Below, one piece after another: positions 32,736 through 42,896 of a stretch of DNA of 64,000 nucleotides. How positions within the stretch are numbered: position 1 is the stretch's first letter; every line of letters begins with the position of its first letter. Made by a program: the position numbers and the translations under genes. Source of the stretch: Bombyx mori (Eukaryota > Arthropoda > Insecta > Lepidoptera > Bombycidae). Below the pieces are notes generated by a model. That model did not search any database. It saw only the letters and a program-made list of their open reading frames with translations, and was not told the origin of the DNA. Location: contig NC_085116.1 of NCBI RefSeq assembly GCF_030269925.1, positions 124,001 through 188,000 of the forward strand, given 5' to 3'.

Positions 32736-32770
32736 AGACCTAACCTAACCTTTTTTTTTTTTTTTTTTTT
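32736..32770. repeat. Junction G/H: AGACCTAACCTAACC plus poly-T(20)
   Basis: Fifteen nt of recognisable telomeric repeat (32736-32750) remain between the 5' terminus of G and the poly-T of H (32751-32770). This shows directly that the elements target CCTAACC and that on the sense strand the poly(A) is followed by GGTTAGG, the orientation of the SART rather than the TRAS family. Confidence 0.92.
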
Positions 32771-33284
32771 CGGGTAGAGGGCCGAACCTCCTACGAGGTC
32801 CCCGCGCAAAAGGGGCGCGCGGGGTATGTGAGACTCAACGATCTGCATGGTGTTGTGAGCAGACCGCGGGCCCAAGGATTTTAGAGCCCACCCACTAAAC
32901 GACTCCTCTGCACTCTTACACCCGACGTCCGATCCCCTCCGAGGTCAGAACCCGGATGAGGTAGGGGGGCTACCGCGGTCAACACTACAACCAGACGGCG
33001 CGGCTCACCCCAAGGACGCCCAGCCGACGGAGCCTTCGAGGCGAATCGAAGGCTCTGAAACGTCGGCCGTCTCGGTACGGCAGCCCGTCGGGCCGCCCAG
33101 ACGGTGCCGCTGGTGTCCCGGAATACCCCGCTGGACCAGAACCAGCCTGCCGGGTCGGGACGCGATACACCGTCGACCGGTCGCTCTATTCACTCCACGG
33201 CAGCGCGCTAGAGTGCTGGTAGCGCGCCGCGCGGCCTCACCCCCTCAGGTCGCCCCTTGACCTTCACCGGGGGGAGGCCGCCAC

Positions 33285-36200
33285 CTACAGGGGCCGGGAC
33301 GTACGGGCGTATTCCCGCCTCCGGCCCCCGGCTCGACGGCGACGGATCGGTGCGGAAAGGGAAGAGCTCTCCCTCTCTCGCTCCGCCGCCTCCTTCTGCG
33401 ATATGGTGGACTCGCAGAAGTCGAGCATCGCCTTCCAGGACGCGTCGCTGCCGAGCATCGTAGCCACGACGCGCGGCAGCGAGAGGTCCTCTCCAATGAC
33501 CGCGACGAGGGCGGCGCGTTGCTCGTCGAATCCAGAGCAACGCGCCAGCGTGTGTTCCGCTGTGTCTTCCTCGTCGCGGTCCGCGCAGTGGTGGCACTGC
33601 GCCGTCGGTTCCCTTCCGGCTATCTTGTGCAAGTACCGGCCGAAACAACCATGGCCGGTAAGCATCTGCGTTAGCCGGAAGGTGAGGCATCCGCGGTCGC
33701 GGCCCACCCAGTCCGCGAGAACCGGGCGGACCGCCTCGACGGTTCGGAGGCCGGCCGACGGGTCCGCCAAGCGGCGAGACCACGCCTCCAGCACGGACCG
33801 CCGAGAGTGGAGCCTCCGCGCTCGAACTACACCTTCGCCGGGGCGCCCTTCCCCCCTAGAGCGGAGGTCGCTACGCCACCTGTAATCGGCAGCGAGCGCC
33901 TCCGCCTCCAGGTCCCAGGGTGGCGCCCCGGCGAGCAAGCACGCCGCCTCGAAGGAGACGGTGCGGTATCCTCGGATCGCCCTGACCGCGATCGCACGCT
34001 GCGGACGTCGCAGAGCCGCGACGTTCTTGCGGGTCAGGGCGCGGCACCATACGGGAGCCCCGTATAGTGCCATCGACCGCACCACCCCCATGTAGAGGCG
34101 GCGCGCCACCTGATCGGGACCCCCGACGTTTGGAAGCAGCCGGCTCAGAGAGCCGGCCGTCGCCATCAGTCGAGGGCCCAACTTCTCAAAGTGAGCGCGG
34201 AAGTTCCACCGACTATCCAGTTCGAGGCCGAGGTACCGAAGACCGGTCACCCCAACCCCGACGCGGACGCCTCCGATCACGAGGTGGGCACCCACAGGCG
34301 GCGCTCGTCCCGGCCCGTGAAAAAGCAGGGCCTGGGTTTTATCGAGCGCCACCTCGAGCCCCAACCGTCGGATCCTAGTGACGACGTGTGCCACGCCTGC
34401 GCACGCCAGACGGGCAGACTCCCGGTAGTCCCTCCCCGGAGCCACGACCAACGTGTCGTCGGCGTAACATATTACGCTCAGCCCGGGGAGGGGACCCCGA
34501 ATGACGCCCCGCAGGACCCAGTCGTAGCCGATGTTCCACAGCAGGGGGCCCAGGACAGACCCCTGCGGAACACCGCGCTCGACGGGGAAGCGGTACATCG
34601 TCCCACCGTGTCCGATGCACTGGATCGACCTGCCCTCGAGGTAGGAGCCAATCAGTCGGCGGAGGTATGCGGGGACGCCGTGATACTCCAGCGCCCCCGC
34701 AATCACCGACCAGGGCAGGGTGTTGAAGGCGTTCCTTACATCTAAGGATAGCGCCATCGCCACCCCGCCCCGGGATACGGCTTCGTCGGAGAGGGCCCGC
34801 ACGCGCAGAATTGCGTCGATAGTCGAGCGGCCCTCTCTGAAGCCGTATTGCTCCGCCGAAAGATCGGGACCCGTCTCGGTCAGGTGCCGGACGATGCGGG
34901 CCGCGACGATCCTCTCGAGCATCTTGCCCGCTTCGTCCAGCAACACGATGGGGCGATAGCCCGCGGGTGAGTCCGCGGGGCGCCCGTCCTTCCGCAGAAG
35001 GACCAGTCTGCCCGTCTTCCATTTCGACGGGAACCGTCCCGACTCGAGGCACGCTTCGAAAAGCCCCCCGAGCCGGTCCCCTAGGGCCTCGAAGGCCAAG
35101 CTCCAGACCCGGCCGTGAACGCCGTCAGGGCCGGGGGCCGTGTCCTTCGCTCTCATTTTGGACACGGCCGCATGGATCTCCGCCCCCGTGATAGGGGGAG
35201 GGGGCTCCTCGGCAGCGGGAACGCTGGGGCGACGCGGAGGCGTGCCCCACGTGGCGTCCATCTGGGGGGGCTCAAAGTCTCCCCCCGCTGCTGGCGGGAA
35301 AAGCGCGGAAACTATTTCCCGCAGCTGCCGAGGCTGGAGCCGCTCGGTCACCGGGAGCGCCCACGGCTGCAGTTTCCTGCGAACCATCTTGTATGGGCGC
35401 CCCCAGGGATCTTCGTCGAGCGACTCCAGGAGAGTCTTCATGCTCTGCTTCTTGGCCTCGCCGATGGCCAGCTGCAACGCCGTCTGCTTTTGACGACAGT
35501 CAGCGTGCAGCCGGGCCGCCGTCTCCGCGAACGTTGCGTCGCGACTACGGCGGCGGCGGTGGCGTGCGCTCCGGCGGCGCGCCCTCACGCACTCCTCTCG
35601 GAGTCTTGCGATCTCGGGCGACCACCAGAATGCACCCCCACGTGGTGCTCGGGGGCCGACCCGGGGCATGGCGGCATCACAAATGTTTGCCATGGTGCCC
35701 CGGAACCAGTCGACCTCCGCATCCACGTCCGCGAGCCGCGCGGGTTTTGGCGCCCACGCAGCAACAGCGGCCGCCTCCATCAGCAACTCCTTGTTCATTC
35801 GTTTCAAGGCCCACCTGGGGAACGAACGGGGCGCACCTTGCGGGAGCTCTTCCTCACCGCGGGCGCCCGCGGCTGACGACGACGACAAGGAGGAGGCGGA
35901 GAGCTCGAATCGGACGTACCTGTGGTCCGAGAGCGTCTCCGCCCCCTCGAGTACGCGCCAGCCGCGGGTGCGGCGCACGGCGGACGGGGACGCGAACGTA
36001 ACGTCCACGTGAGATTGCCCGTTCCACCGCACGCAAGTCGCGACCGTGCCTCTGTTTAGGAGACAGAGGCCGATCGCGATCGCCCACTCCGAAAGGGCCT
36101 CGCCTCGCGCATCCGTGCGGGGGGAACCCCAAGCCGTGCACTTGGCATTGAAGTCCCCCGCGACGATGACAGGGCGGGACCCGAGGCGGTGTAAAAGCGC

Positions 36201-36533
36201 CTCGAGCCCGCCCAGAAACCGTTCGAATTCGGCGAGGCTCCTGTTCGGAGAAAAGTACGCCCCGATCACGACGGTCCCGTCGATCCTAGCCGCGACGTAC
36301 CCGGGTCCCCTGGCCACCATATCCAAGGGGGGTAACGCCGCGGACTGTCTCAACACAATGGCCACGGAGCCGTCGACGTCCCCCATCCAGCAGTCCTGGT
36401 CGGTGGGGACGAAATACGGCTCCGCAGCGACAGCAACATCGATTGACCACTCCGCCATGGTGTGGACGAGGAGATCCTGTGCCCTGGCGGAGTGGTTCAA
36501 ATTACATTGGAGGAAGCGATGGACGCAACCCAT
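33285..36533 (-). CDS. SART ORF2, copy H (1082 aa, intact)
   Basis: Full APE endonuclease, RT with YADD and C-X2-C-X10-H-X4-C finger. It carries the most private substitutions of the full ORF2 copies (GDFNAK for GDLNAK, GLEALLHRLG for GLEVLLHRFG, LDSRWNF, CRALTRKN), none at a catalytic residue I can identify. By the family's known mechanism it would nick the CCTAA strand after CC and prime reverse transcription there. Confidence 0.94.
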   Translation of the reverse strand: MGCVHRFLQCNLNHSARAQDLLVHTMAEWSIDVAVAAEPYFVPTDQDCWMGDVDGSVAIVLRQSAALPPLDMVARGPGYVAARIDGTVVIGAYFSPNRSLAEFERFLGGLEALLHRLGSRPVIVAGDFNAKCTAWGSPRTDARGEALSEWAIAIGLCLLNRGTVATCVRWNGQSHVDVTFASPSAVRRTRGWRVLEGAETLSDHRYVRFELSASSLSSSSAAGARGEEELPQGAPRSFPRWALKRMNKELLMEAAAVAAWAPKPARLADVDAEVDWFRGTMANICDAAMPRVGPRAPRGGAFWWSPEIARLREECVRARRRSARHRRRRSRDATFAETAARLHADCRQKQTALQLAIGEAKKQSMKTLLESLDEDPWGRPYKMVRRKLQPWALPVTERLQPRQLREIVSALFPPAAGGDFEPPQMDATWGTPPRRPSVPAAEEPPPPITGAEIHAAVSKMRAKDTAPGPDGVHGRVWSLAFEALGDRLGGLFEACLESGRFPSKWKTGRLVLLRKDGRPADSPAGYRPIVLLDEAGKMLERIVAARIVRHLTETGPDLSAEQYGFREGRSTIDAILRVRALSDEAVSRGGVAMALSLDVRNAFNTLPWSVIAGALEYHGVPAYLRRLIGSYLEGRSIQCIGHGGTMYRFPVERGVPQGSVLGPLLWNIGYDWVLRGVIRGPLPGLSVICYADDTLVVAPGRDYRESARLACAGVAHVVTRIRRLGLEVALDKTQALLFHGPGRAPPVGAHLVIGGVRVGVGVTGLRYLGLELDSRWNFRAHFEKLGPRLMATAGSLSRLLPNVGGPDQVARRLYMGVVRSMALYGAPVWCRALTRKNVAALRRPQRAIAVRAIRGYRTVSFEAACLLAGAPPWDLEAEALAADYRWRSDLRSRGEGRPGEGVVRARRLHSRRSVLEAWSRRLADPSAGLRTVEAVRPVLADWVGRDRGCLTFRLTQMLTGHGCFGRYLHKIAGREPTAQCHHCADRDEEDTAEHTLARCSGFDEQRAALVAVIGEDLSLPRVVATMLGSDASWKAMLDFCESTISQKEAAERERESSSLSAPIRRRRAGGRRREYARTSRPL

Positions 36534-36535
36534 TA
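36531..36535 (-). promoter_or_regulatory. TAATG stop-start coupling site (copy H)
   Basis: The ORF1 stop TAA and the ORF2 start ATG share one A. The same pentamer is at 6408-6412, 15153-15157, 21113-21117 and 29504-29508. SART1 is the published case of eukaryotic translational coupling through UAAUG, so the same mode of ORF2 expression is expected here. Confidence 0.88.
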
Positions 36536-38929
36536 CGGGGCTACGTCCATCGCTCCCTCGTCTGTCCCGCCCTGCGGCTGCTCTGGTGCCGCGGCGGGAG
36601 CTGACTCACCGGCTGCCCTTTTTGCAGCCGGCTTCTTTTTCTTTCCGCCCCTCCTCGTTTTTGTAGAGGAGGGGGCGGATTTACACGCCGGGCCCCCGGC
36701 CCGGTGGTCGGCCTTCCTTTTGGCCGCGTCGCACAAGACGCAGTGCGGCGCGGCTGTGGTACAGGAGGCTGCCTTGTGCCCCGGTTGGCCGCAGCGGAAA
36801 CACAAGCCGCTGCGGTCCACGGTCGAGGGGCACTTGGCGAGGCCGTGGCCGGTGCCGAAGCACCGAAGACAACGCCACGGCCTGGCATCCTGCAGCTGCA
36901 CGTGGGCCACTACCCAGCCCACGCGCAGCCTTCCTGGGCTGTCGGAAGGCCGCCCCTGTGGAGGGGTGGCCAGGAGGGTCGCCGTTGCAATCGGGCAACG
37001 CGCCCACGCCGTCCGGGTTCCGGAATATGTCACCCGGAGCTCTCCGACTTTGACGTCGGCGAGGGCGCAGTTGCCCTGCGACGCAATGGCTGCGGCGACC
37101 TCCTCCTTTGTGGCGCACTCGTCGAGGCCCGTGATTTTAACTTCTCCCATCTTCACGGGCCGCGCGATGCGCACCATCTCGGGGTCCGGCAGAATTTCTC
37201 GAAGCCGGGCCGCCAGTTTTTCGGCCGCGGCGTTCGTGTTTTCGCCGGGGCACTCCAAAAGACGAGCCCCGTTGGCCGTCTGCCGGACCTTGACGCCACC
37301 CTCCACGCCGAGGGCGTCCACATTTACGCCGCCGCGCGCCTGGGTCATCACGTCGTGGTACGTGATGCCCTTTTCTTTGGCGGCCGGCAGCAGCTCCAAT
37401 ACCACTGCAGCCGACCGCGGGGCGCGCGGCTTTCTGCGTGCTCCTCTTCTTCCTTTTTGGCCCCTCGGCTCCGCTCGACCCTCTTGGCGGGGAGCGGTGG
37501 CCGTAGGGGCGGGCTTGGGACGCGGCGCAGCAGGCGCCGCCACTTTCCTAGGCCCACGCCGCACTACCGTCGTCCAGGCCTCTTCCATATTGGCCGGGGC
37601 AGGGGGCAGTGGGCGGGGCTGGGGGGTCGGGGCCGGTTTTGCGGCGTTGACGCTCCTATTTTTCTTAGTCCGGCTCCTGCCAGGCCCCGCCTTCACAGGC
37701 TGGGTAGGGGCAGGAGCAGACGCCGGTGTCTTCGGAGGGGCGGACGTTGTTGCCCTCGCAGCAGCAATCGCGGCGGGACGTGCCGCAGGAGTTACGCCCA
37801 TTTTGGTTTTGGGGCCGCCATATGTTTTGGTGGCCCTTGATACCGCGTTAGAGCTGGCGGTCGTCTTCATGATCCTGCGGGGTGCCGGTGTTGGTGCTTC
37901 TCCCTTTCTCTCGTGAGCGAGGGGCGGTCTCGCACGCTCCACGTTCGAGCTGCGTGCCTCCTGTATTAGGAGCCGCCGCCTCAACTCCTCGGCCTCGTTG
38001 GCCTCTTCTGTCTCGAGCGGAGTAGATGCAGGGGCCGAGTTGCACTGCTTCTCGACTAAGTCGTTCACGAGCGTGCGCATCTCAGCCATGTCGACCTTCA
38101 TCTGCCCGTTCTCCTGCCGAAGGCGATCGTTTTCGGCACTGATTTGGGCCAGTCGGGCGTGCAGCAGGTCCACTGTTTTTCGTAGACCCACCGTTTCATC
38201 ATTCGTGGTGCGGCTTACTGCAATTGCCATTTGCTCCTCCAGGGAGGAGGTAGCCGATTTTAGGGCCCGCACGCAGTCGCCCTTTAGGCCCTTGGCCGAC
38301 TTCTTCACTACCGCAGCCACTAATTTCTGGGCGATATCACATGTTCTGAGGGGGTCGGAGGGACCCACCTCGGTAAGGGAGCGCTCCAGATGCTCAACCT
38401 CTCCGTTTTTTATAGGTTCGTTGGCCTCACGGCGGGCGGCCCTGGTTTGCGCCGAGGAGGCAGCAGCCAGTCCGCGAGACGAACGAGTCTCTAAATCAGT
38501 GGCGGGCGACGCCGCAGCAGTCGCCGGCCCTTCCGCCAACGCCATATATTTGGCGCTGGCAGGCTCACCCTCGGACGAGTCAGACGGAGCGGAGGACGCC
38601 GGCCGTCGAGCCGACTTCCGCTTCCGCCGAGTCCGCTTTTGCGCGCTGTCTGCGAACAGCACTGGCGTCTCCCTCCCACTGGACGCGTCGCCCCTCGCGG
38701 AGCTTCGCGCCGAGTGAAGCGAGAACAGGCTGTCGCATCGTTCGAGGAGCACGGTGGGAACTCGATCCCTTACGCGACCCGTGCTGTCGCCCCCTTCATC
38801 GTGGCATTGTTTGCCCCCCCCAGAAACGGTGGGGCAGCGTGCGGCCGATTCCTCGACCGCACGGAGGGATTCTCCTCCCGCGGAGCGGGAGGTACCCTCC
38901 TGGGGTAATAATTTTTTAACAAGTGCCAT
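36533..38929 (-). CDS. SART ORF1 gag-like protein, copy H (798 aa, intact)
   Basis: Starts at the ATG at 38929 (MALVKKLLPQEG). A coiled coil lies mid-N-terminal (LLHARLAQISAENDRL segment), then a long Ala/Pro/Lys-rich linker and a conserved core (GITYHDVMTQARGGVNVDAL). Zinc knuckles sit at 687-700, 710-723 and 730-749, followed by a basic KKKKPAAKR patch that may act in nuclear import. It is more divergent in the linker than the other copies, with a 10 to 15 residue insertion near KTTASSNAVSRATK. Confidence 0.93.
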   Translation of the reverse strand: MALVKKLLPQEGTSRSAGGESLRAVEESAARCPTVSGGGKQCHDEGGDSTGRVRDRVPTVLLERCDSLFSLHSARSSARGDASSGRETPVLFADSAQKRTRRKRKSARRPASSAPSDSSEGEPASAKYMALAEGPATAAASPATDLETRSSRGLAAASSAQTRAARREANEPIKNGEVEHLERSLTEVGPSDPLRTCDIAQKLVAAVVKKSAKGLKGDCVRALKSATSSLEEQMAIAVSRTTNDETVGLRKTVDLLHARLAQISAENDRLRQENGQMKVDMAEMRTLVNDLVEKQCNSAPASTPLETEEANEAEELRRRLLIQEARSSNVERARPPLAHERKGEAPTPAPRRIMKTTASSNAVSRATKTYGGPKTKMGVTPAARPAAIAAARATTSAPPKTPASAPAPTQPVKAGPGRSRTKKNRSVNAAKPAPTPQPRPLPPAPANMEEAWTTVVRRGPRKVAAPAAPRPKPAPTATAPRQEGRAEPRGQKGRRGARRKPRAPRSAAVVLELLPAAKEKGITYHDVMTQARGGVNVDALGVEGGVKVRQTANGARLLECPGENTNAAAEKLAARLREILPDPEMVRIARPVKMGEVKITGLDECATKEEVAAAIASQGNCALADVKVGELRVTYSGTRTAWARCPIATATLLATPPQGRPSDSPGRLRVGWVVAHVQLQDARPWRCLRCFGTGHGLAKCPSTVDRSGLCFRCGQPGHKAASCTTAAPHCVLCDAAKRKADHRAGGPACKSAPSSTKTRRGGKKKKPAAKRAAGESAPAAAPEQPQGGTDEGAMDVAP

Positions 38930-39530
38930 ATTTCATTGTTTTCCTTTTTTATTAACCAGGGGTCGGTCCCCTGGGGTCTGGTTGGTACCCTCGGGACTGG
39001 ACTCCCTCCAGCCATTCATCCCATCGCCGGGCACCAGAGCTTAGGATTGGGGCATTTTTTAAAGAGGTTTACGTCCTCGCGGCCCCGTGCCTCGCGGCAG
39101 CGGCCCCCGTCCCCCACGCGGTGAGGATTACGGGTTGGCCGGCGGCCCGCCGAGTGCAACGAGCAACACGACAGACCACCGCCCGACGCTCAAAAGAGCA
39201 ACAACGACGAAGCCACGCCGGTATACCGGTGCCCCCCTCTGGAGGGCGTGCCCCTGTAGCCGAAGCCGGGGACATGGCGACCAGCGGCCGGAAGATGCAT
39301 AAGCAACGCCGGCTCACTACTCCATCAAAAGGCAGACCAAAAGTGGCCCACCGTCACCCATGGGCTACGTCCGAAACGGGTCGGACGTGACCCGAAAAAC
39401 AAAAAGGGGGAAGAAAGGGGACAAGAGAGGGAGCCCGAGCGTCTCCAGGAGGAACACCCTTCAGCGAGTGAAGGGCGTGGAGAGCCCGCAACTCCCCCTG
39501 CTGGTTTTGGTCCGCGTCATCCGATCTCTT

Positions 39531-39617
39531 TCGTTGCAAAGCCTAACTAGGCTACCCTACACCTACACCTAACCTACCTCCCTAACACCTAAGAATCCTT
39601 GCAACGAAAAAGATCGG
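39531..39617 (-). other. 5' UTR inverted repeat, copy H
   Basis: Arms at 39531-39549 and 39599-39617 (18 of 19 pair). The loop is about ten nt shorter than in B and again contains CCTAACTAGG and CCTAACC words. Confidence 0.6.
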
Positions 39618-39728
39618 ACGATACCCCTGGGAGTGGGACTGTTCCCAGAGGATCCCGTTATCCGCCACCTACGGACGCGCCCGGTGGAAGTCCAGCAAAA
39701 CTCCCCCACAGACGGAGCCCCCGGCCAC

Positions 39729-39764
39729 AACCTAACCTTTTTTTTTTTTTTTTTTTTTTTTTTT
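39729..39764. repeat. Junction H/I: AACCTAACC plus poly-T(27)
   Basis: Telomeric AACCTAACC (39729-39737), then 27 T (39738-39764). Confidence 0.9.
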
Positions 39765-39914
39765 CGGGTAGAGGGCCGAACCTCCTACGAGGTCCCCGCG
39801 CAAAAGGGGCGCGCGGGGTATGTGAGACTCAACGATCTGCATGGTGTTGTGAGCAGACCGCGGGCCCAAGGATTTTAGAGCCCACCCACTAAACGACTCC
39901 TCTGCACTCTTACA
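39765..39914 (-). mobile_element. SART copy I (150-bp 3' UTR remnant)
   Basis: Matches only the last 150 bp of the SART 3' UTR. At about 39914 it abuts the broken 5' side of a + strand element, so two 5'-truncated elements meet head to head. Confidence 0.9.
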
Positions 39915-42171
39915 AAAAGCACCCGGAGCAGATGGCTTTACAGCGGATATATGTCATCATGCCATAAACAGTAGCCCTCAAGTATTTCTCACGCTCCTCA
40001 ACAAATGTCTGGAACAAAGCTACTTCCCAAAGGCCTGGAAGGAAGCTACCGTGGTGGTGTTGCGGAAGCCGGGTAAAGACTCATACACAAACCACAAGTC
40101 GTATAGACCAATCGGTTTGCTCTCAATACTGGGCAAAATATACGAAAAAATGCTGATGTCACGCGTGAAATACCATCTTATCCCAAGGACAAGCACAAGG
40201 CAGTTCGGGTTCATGCCACAAAGGAGCACCGAGGACTCCCTCTATACCATGATGCAACATATTTCTAACAATCTTAAGGAAAAGAAAATAGTAACGTTGG
40301 TGTCATTAGATATAGAGGGAGCCTTTGATTGCGCCTGGTGGCCTGCCATCAGAGTCCGATTAGCCCAGGAAAACTGTCCACTGAACCTGCGGAAAGTACT
40401 GGACAGCTATCTCACGGAAAGAAAAGTCCGAGTGAGATACGCAGGGGAAGAGCACAGCGTGAATACCAGCAAAGGCTGTGTGCAGGGCTCAATCGGTGGC
40501 CCCGTGCTGTGGAACCTCTTGCTGGATCCACTCCTGAAAAGTCTGGACACCCAAGGAGTGTACTGTCAGGCATTCGCAGACGACGTTGTCCTTGTTTTCG
40601 ACGGAGACACGGCGTTACAAATTGAAAACCGGGCCAATGCGGCTCTCGAACATGTTCAGAAATGGGGTATCAGTAACAAACTGAAGTTCGCACCACAAAA
40701 AACCAAAGCTATGACCTTAACAAGGAGACTGAAATATGATACCCCACGGCTGAACATGGGCGGGACAGTCATTCCCATGTCAGAAGACATTAAAATTCTA
40801 GGGGTGACCGTCGACAGCAAGTTGACGTTTAACGCACACGTCTCGAATGTTTGCAGAAGGGCGATTGAGGTGTACAAACAGCTAGCCAGAGCAGCCAAAG
40901 CGAGTTGGGGTCTACACCCCGAGGTCATCAAACTAATATATACTGCCACCATAGAGCCCATAGTCCTGTACGCAGCCAGTGTATGGGCGCCGGCAGTCGC
41001 CAAATTGGGCGTAATTAAACAACTAGCCGCTGTGCAGAGGGGAATTGCACAAAAGGTGTGCAAAGCGTATCGCACCGTGTCACTCAATTCAGCTTTGATC
41101 CTGGCGGGTATGCTCCCCCTAGACCTCCGAGTTCGTGAGGCGGCCTCATTATACGAAGCCAAGAAGGGACAACTGCTGCCGGGACTGGCTGACGCGGAGA
41201 TAGAACAAATGACGCCTTTTGCAGAGATGCCACACCCCGTGGAACGTGCGGATCTACGAATAGTCTGCTTGGAGGACCAAGAACAAGTCGACGGTAACAG
41301 CGACTACAACGAGTGTATTTTTACAGATGGTAGTAAAATCGGAGGCAAAGTAGGAGCCGCGCTGTCGATTTGGAAAGGGGACACCGAGACTAAGACCCGC
41401 AAACTTGCCCTATCAAACTACTGCACAGTCTACCAGGCAGAGCTGCTGGCGCTGTGTGTGGCGACGTCGGAAGTCAGGAAGAGTGGAAGCAAATCTTTTG
41501 GAGTCTATAGCGATTCCATGTCGGCCCTCCAAACCGTTGCAAATTATGATAGCCCCCATCCACTGGCAGTCGAAGCAAGACAAAACATTAAAGCCTCGTT
41601 ACTCCAAGGCAAGGCTGTCACCTTTCATTGGATAAAAGCTCACGCAGGGCTGAAGGGCAATGAGAGGGCCGACGGACTTGCAAAGGAAGCCGCTGAAAAC
41701 TCCAGGAAAAGACCAGACTACGATCGCTGCCCGATCTCATTCGTCAAGCGAAGCCTACGAATGACTACGCTTGAGGAATGGAACCGGCGCTATACAACTG
41801 GCGAGACGGCATCCGTCACTAAATTGTTTTTCCCAGATGCATTGGTGGCGTACAGAATAGTGAGAAAGATACAGCCCAGTAACATACTCACACAAATCAT
41901 GACGGGGCATGGCGGGTTCTCGGAATACTTATGTCGATTTAAGTGTAAAGAGAGCCCGTCATGCATTTGCGACCCAGCAGTGAAAGAAACCGTTCCTCAT
42001 GTGCTGGTGGAATGTCCCATCTTTGCACAGGCTAGACATGACATCGAGCAAAAGTTGGACGTGAAAATTGGACTTGACACGTTGCATGAAATAATAATAG
42101 ATACAAATAGAAATCAGTTTTTGAAATACTGCATAGCTATCATTGGAATAGTAATAAAAAGAAATAAATAG
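39915..42171 (+). pseudogene. TRAS-like ORF2 fragment: reverse transcriptase, RNase H, zinc finger
   Basis: Open for about 750 residues from the truncation (KAPGADGFTAD) to a TAG at 42169-42171. RT motifs: FGFMPQRSTED, SLDIEGAFDCAWW, GCVQGSIGGPVLWN and AFADDVVLVF, with the catalytic FADD pair intact. RNase H motifs follow: FTDGSKIGG, YQAELLAL, YSDSMSALQ and HWIKAHAGLKGNERAD, giving the D-E-D-D set. A Cys/His cluster (CKESPSCICD, then PHVLVECP) ends it. The endonuclease is lost with the 5' part, so the copy cannot move by itself. Confidence 0.87.
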
Positions 42172-42791
42172 AAAATAAAGTATGTTTACAATAATATTAA
42201 GATATATTAGATATAAGCATACAATATATTAAGCAAAATCAATAGTATATATATACGCAGTAAAAATAAGAAAACAAAGGAAATGGGCTTGACATAAATT
42301 AAAACTTACCTTCCTCTTCTCCTGTCCAGCTCCCTGGAAAATAAAATTAAAATTAAAAAGTATTGTTAGAATAGAACTAGAAGAGAAATGTAACAAATAA
42401 CATAGGAAAAAGTAGAATAAGCACGTAATATAATAAGAAATAGAATAAGAAGCTAAAATGTAAAACATAGGAATAAGATAATAATATTGAAATTGTTAAA
42501 ATTATATAAAGATAAGATCCAAATAGTATAAGCTTCAAAATAGACATAAGTTTCAAACAATATTTTTGTAATTGATTTATGAATAAATGAGCAAAATGTT
42601 ATTTACCCCGAAAAATAAAAACAATAGTAAGTTAAAGTAGCGGGAGTCCCACCCGGCTAAGTATGACAGATGATGAATGCAAGAAAGAAACAGTATGAAG
42701 CATGAAAGTGCGAGAAGCATAAAAGAGAGAACTAGAATGAATGAGTAGCTTAGACTAAAAAAGACCCGGTGATCTCACGATCGGGGAAAGG

Positions 42792-42794
<3 letters not shown>
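42172..42794 (+). other. 3' UTR of the TRAS-like element
   Basis: AT-rich, with no coding potential I can support. The last 150 bp is mixed in composition and ends GGGGAAAGGCAT before the A tract. Several AATAAA-like words occur near the ORF end (AAATAAATAG, AAAATAAAG), but the tail begins more than 600 bp later. Confidence 0.6.
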
Positions 42795-42851
<57 letters not shown>

Positions 42852-42854
<3 letters not shown>

Positions 42855-42896
42855 AACCTAACCTAACCTAACCTAACCTAACCTAACCTAACCTAA
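42852..42896 (+). repeat. Telomere repeat (CCTAA)9
   Basis: Nine perfect pentamers directly after the poly(A). The G-rich complement TTAGG is the insect telomere repeat. Its orientation puts the chromosome end to the left. Confidence 0.97.

Larger units (their letters stand above)
32771..39728 (-). mobile_element. SART copy H (both ORFs intact, about 40 nt short at the 5' end)
   Basis: 6.96 kb. Both reading frames are open and coupled by TAATG at 36531-36535. Homology with B, E and G stops at 39728 (CGGCCAC), so about 40 nt of the 5' terminus are missing. It is the best candidate in the window for a coding-competent element, though the missing terminus may include promoter sequence. Confidence 0.94.
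39915..42851 (+). mobile_element. 5'-truncated TRAS-like telomeric non-LTR retrotransposon
   Basis: 2.94 kb on the + strand: ORF2 remainder (to 42171), about 620 bp of AT-rich 3' UTR, and 57 A (42795-42851) passing directly into (CCTAA)n. Poly(A) followed by CCTAA is the orientation described for TRAS elements and opposite to the SART copies. Naming rests on orientation and target; no reference sequence was compared. Confidence 0.82.

Noticed and set aside
36462..37916. Long + strand ORF (484 codons) opposite SART ORF1, and similar antisense ORFs in all copies
   Set aside because: They are mirror frames of GC-rich Ala/Pro/Arg coding sequence. Lengths vary freely between copies, residues change wherever the sense strand is conserved, and no domain is visible.
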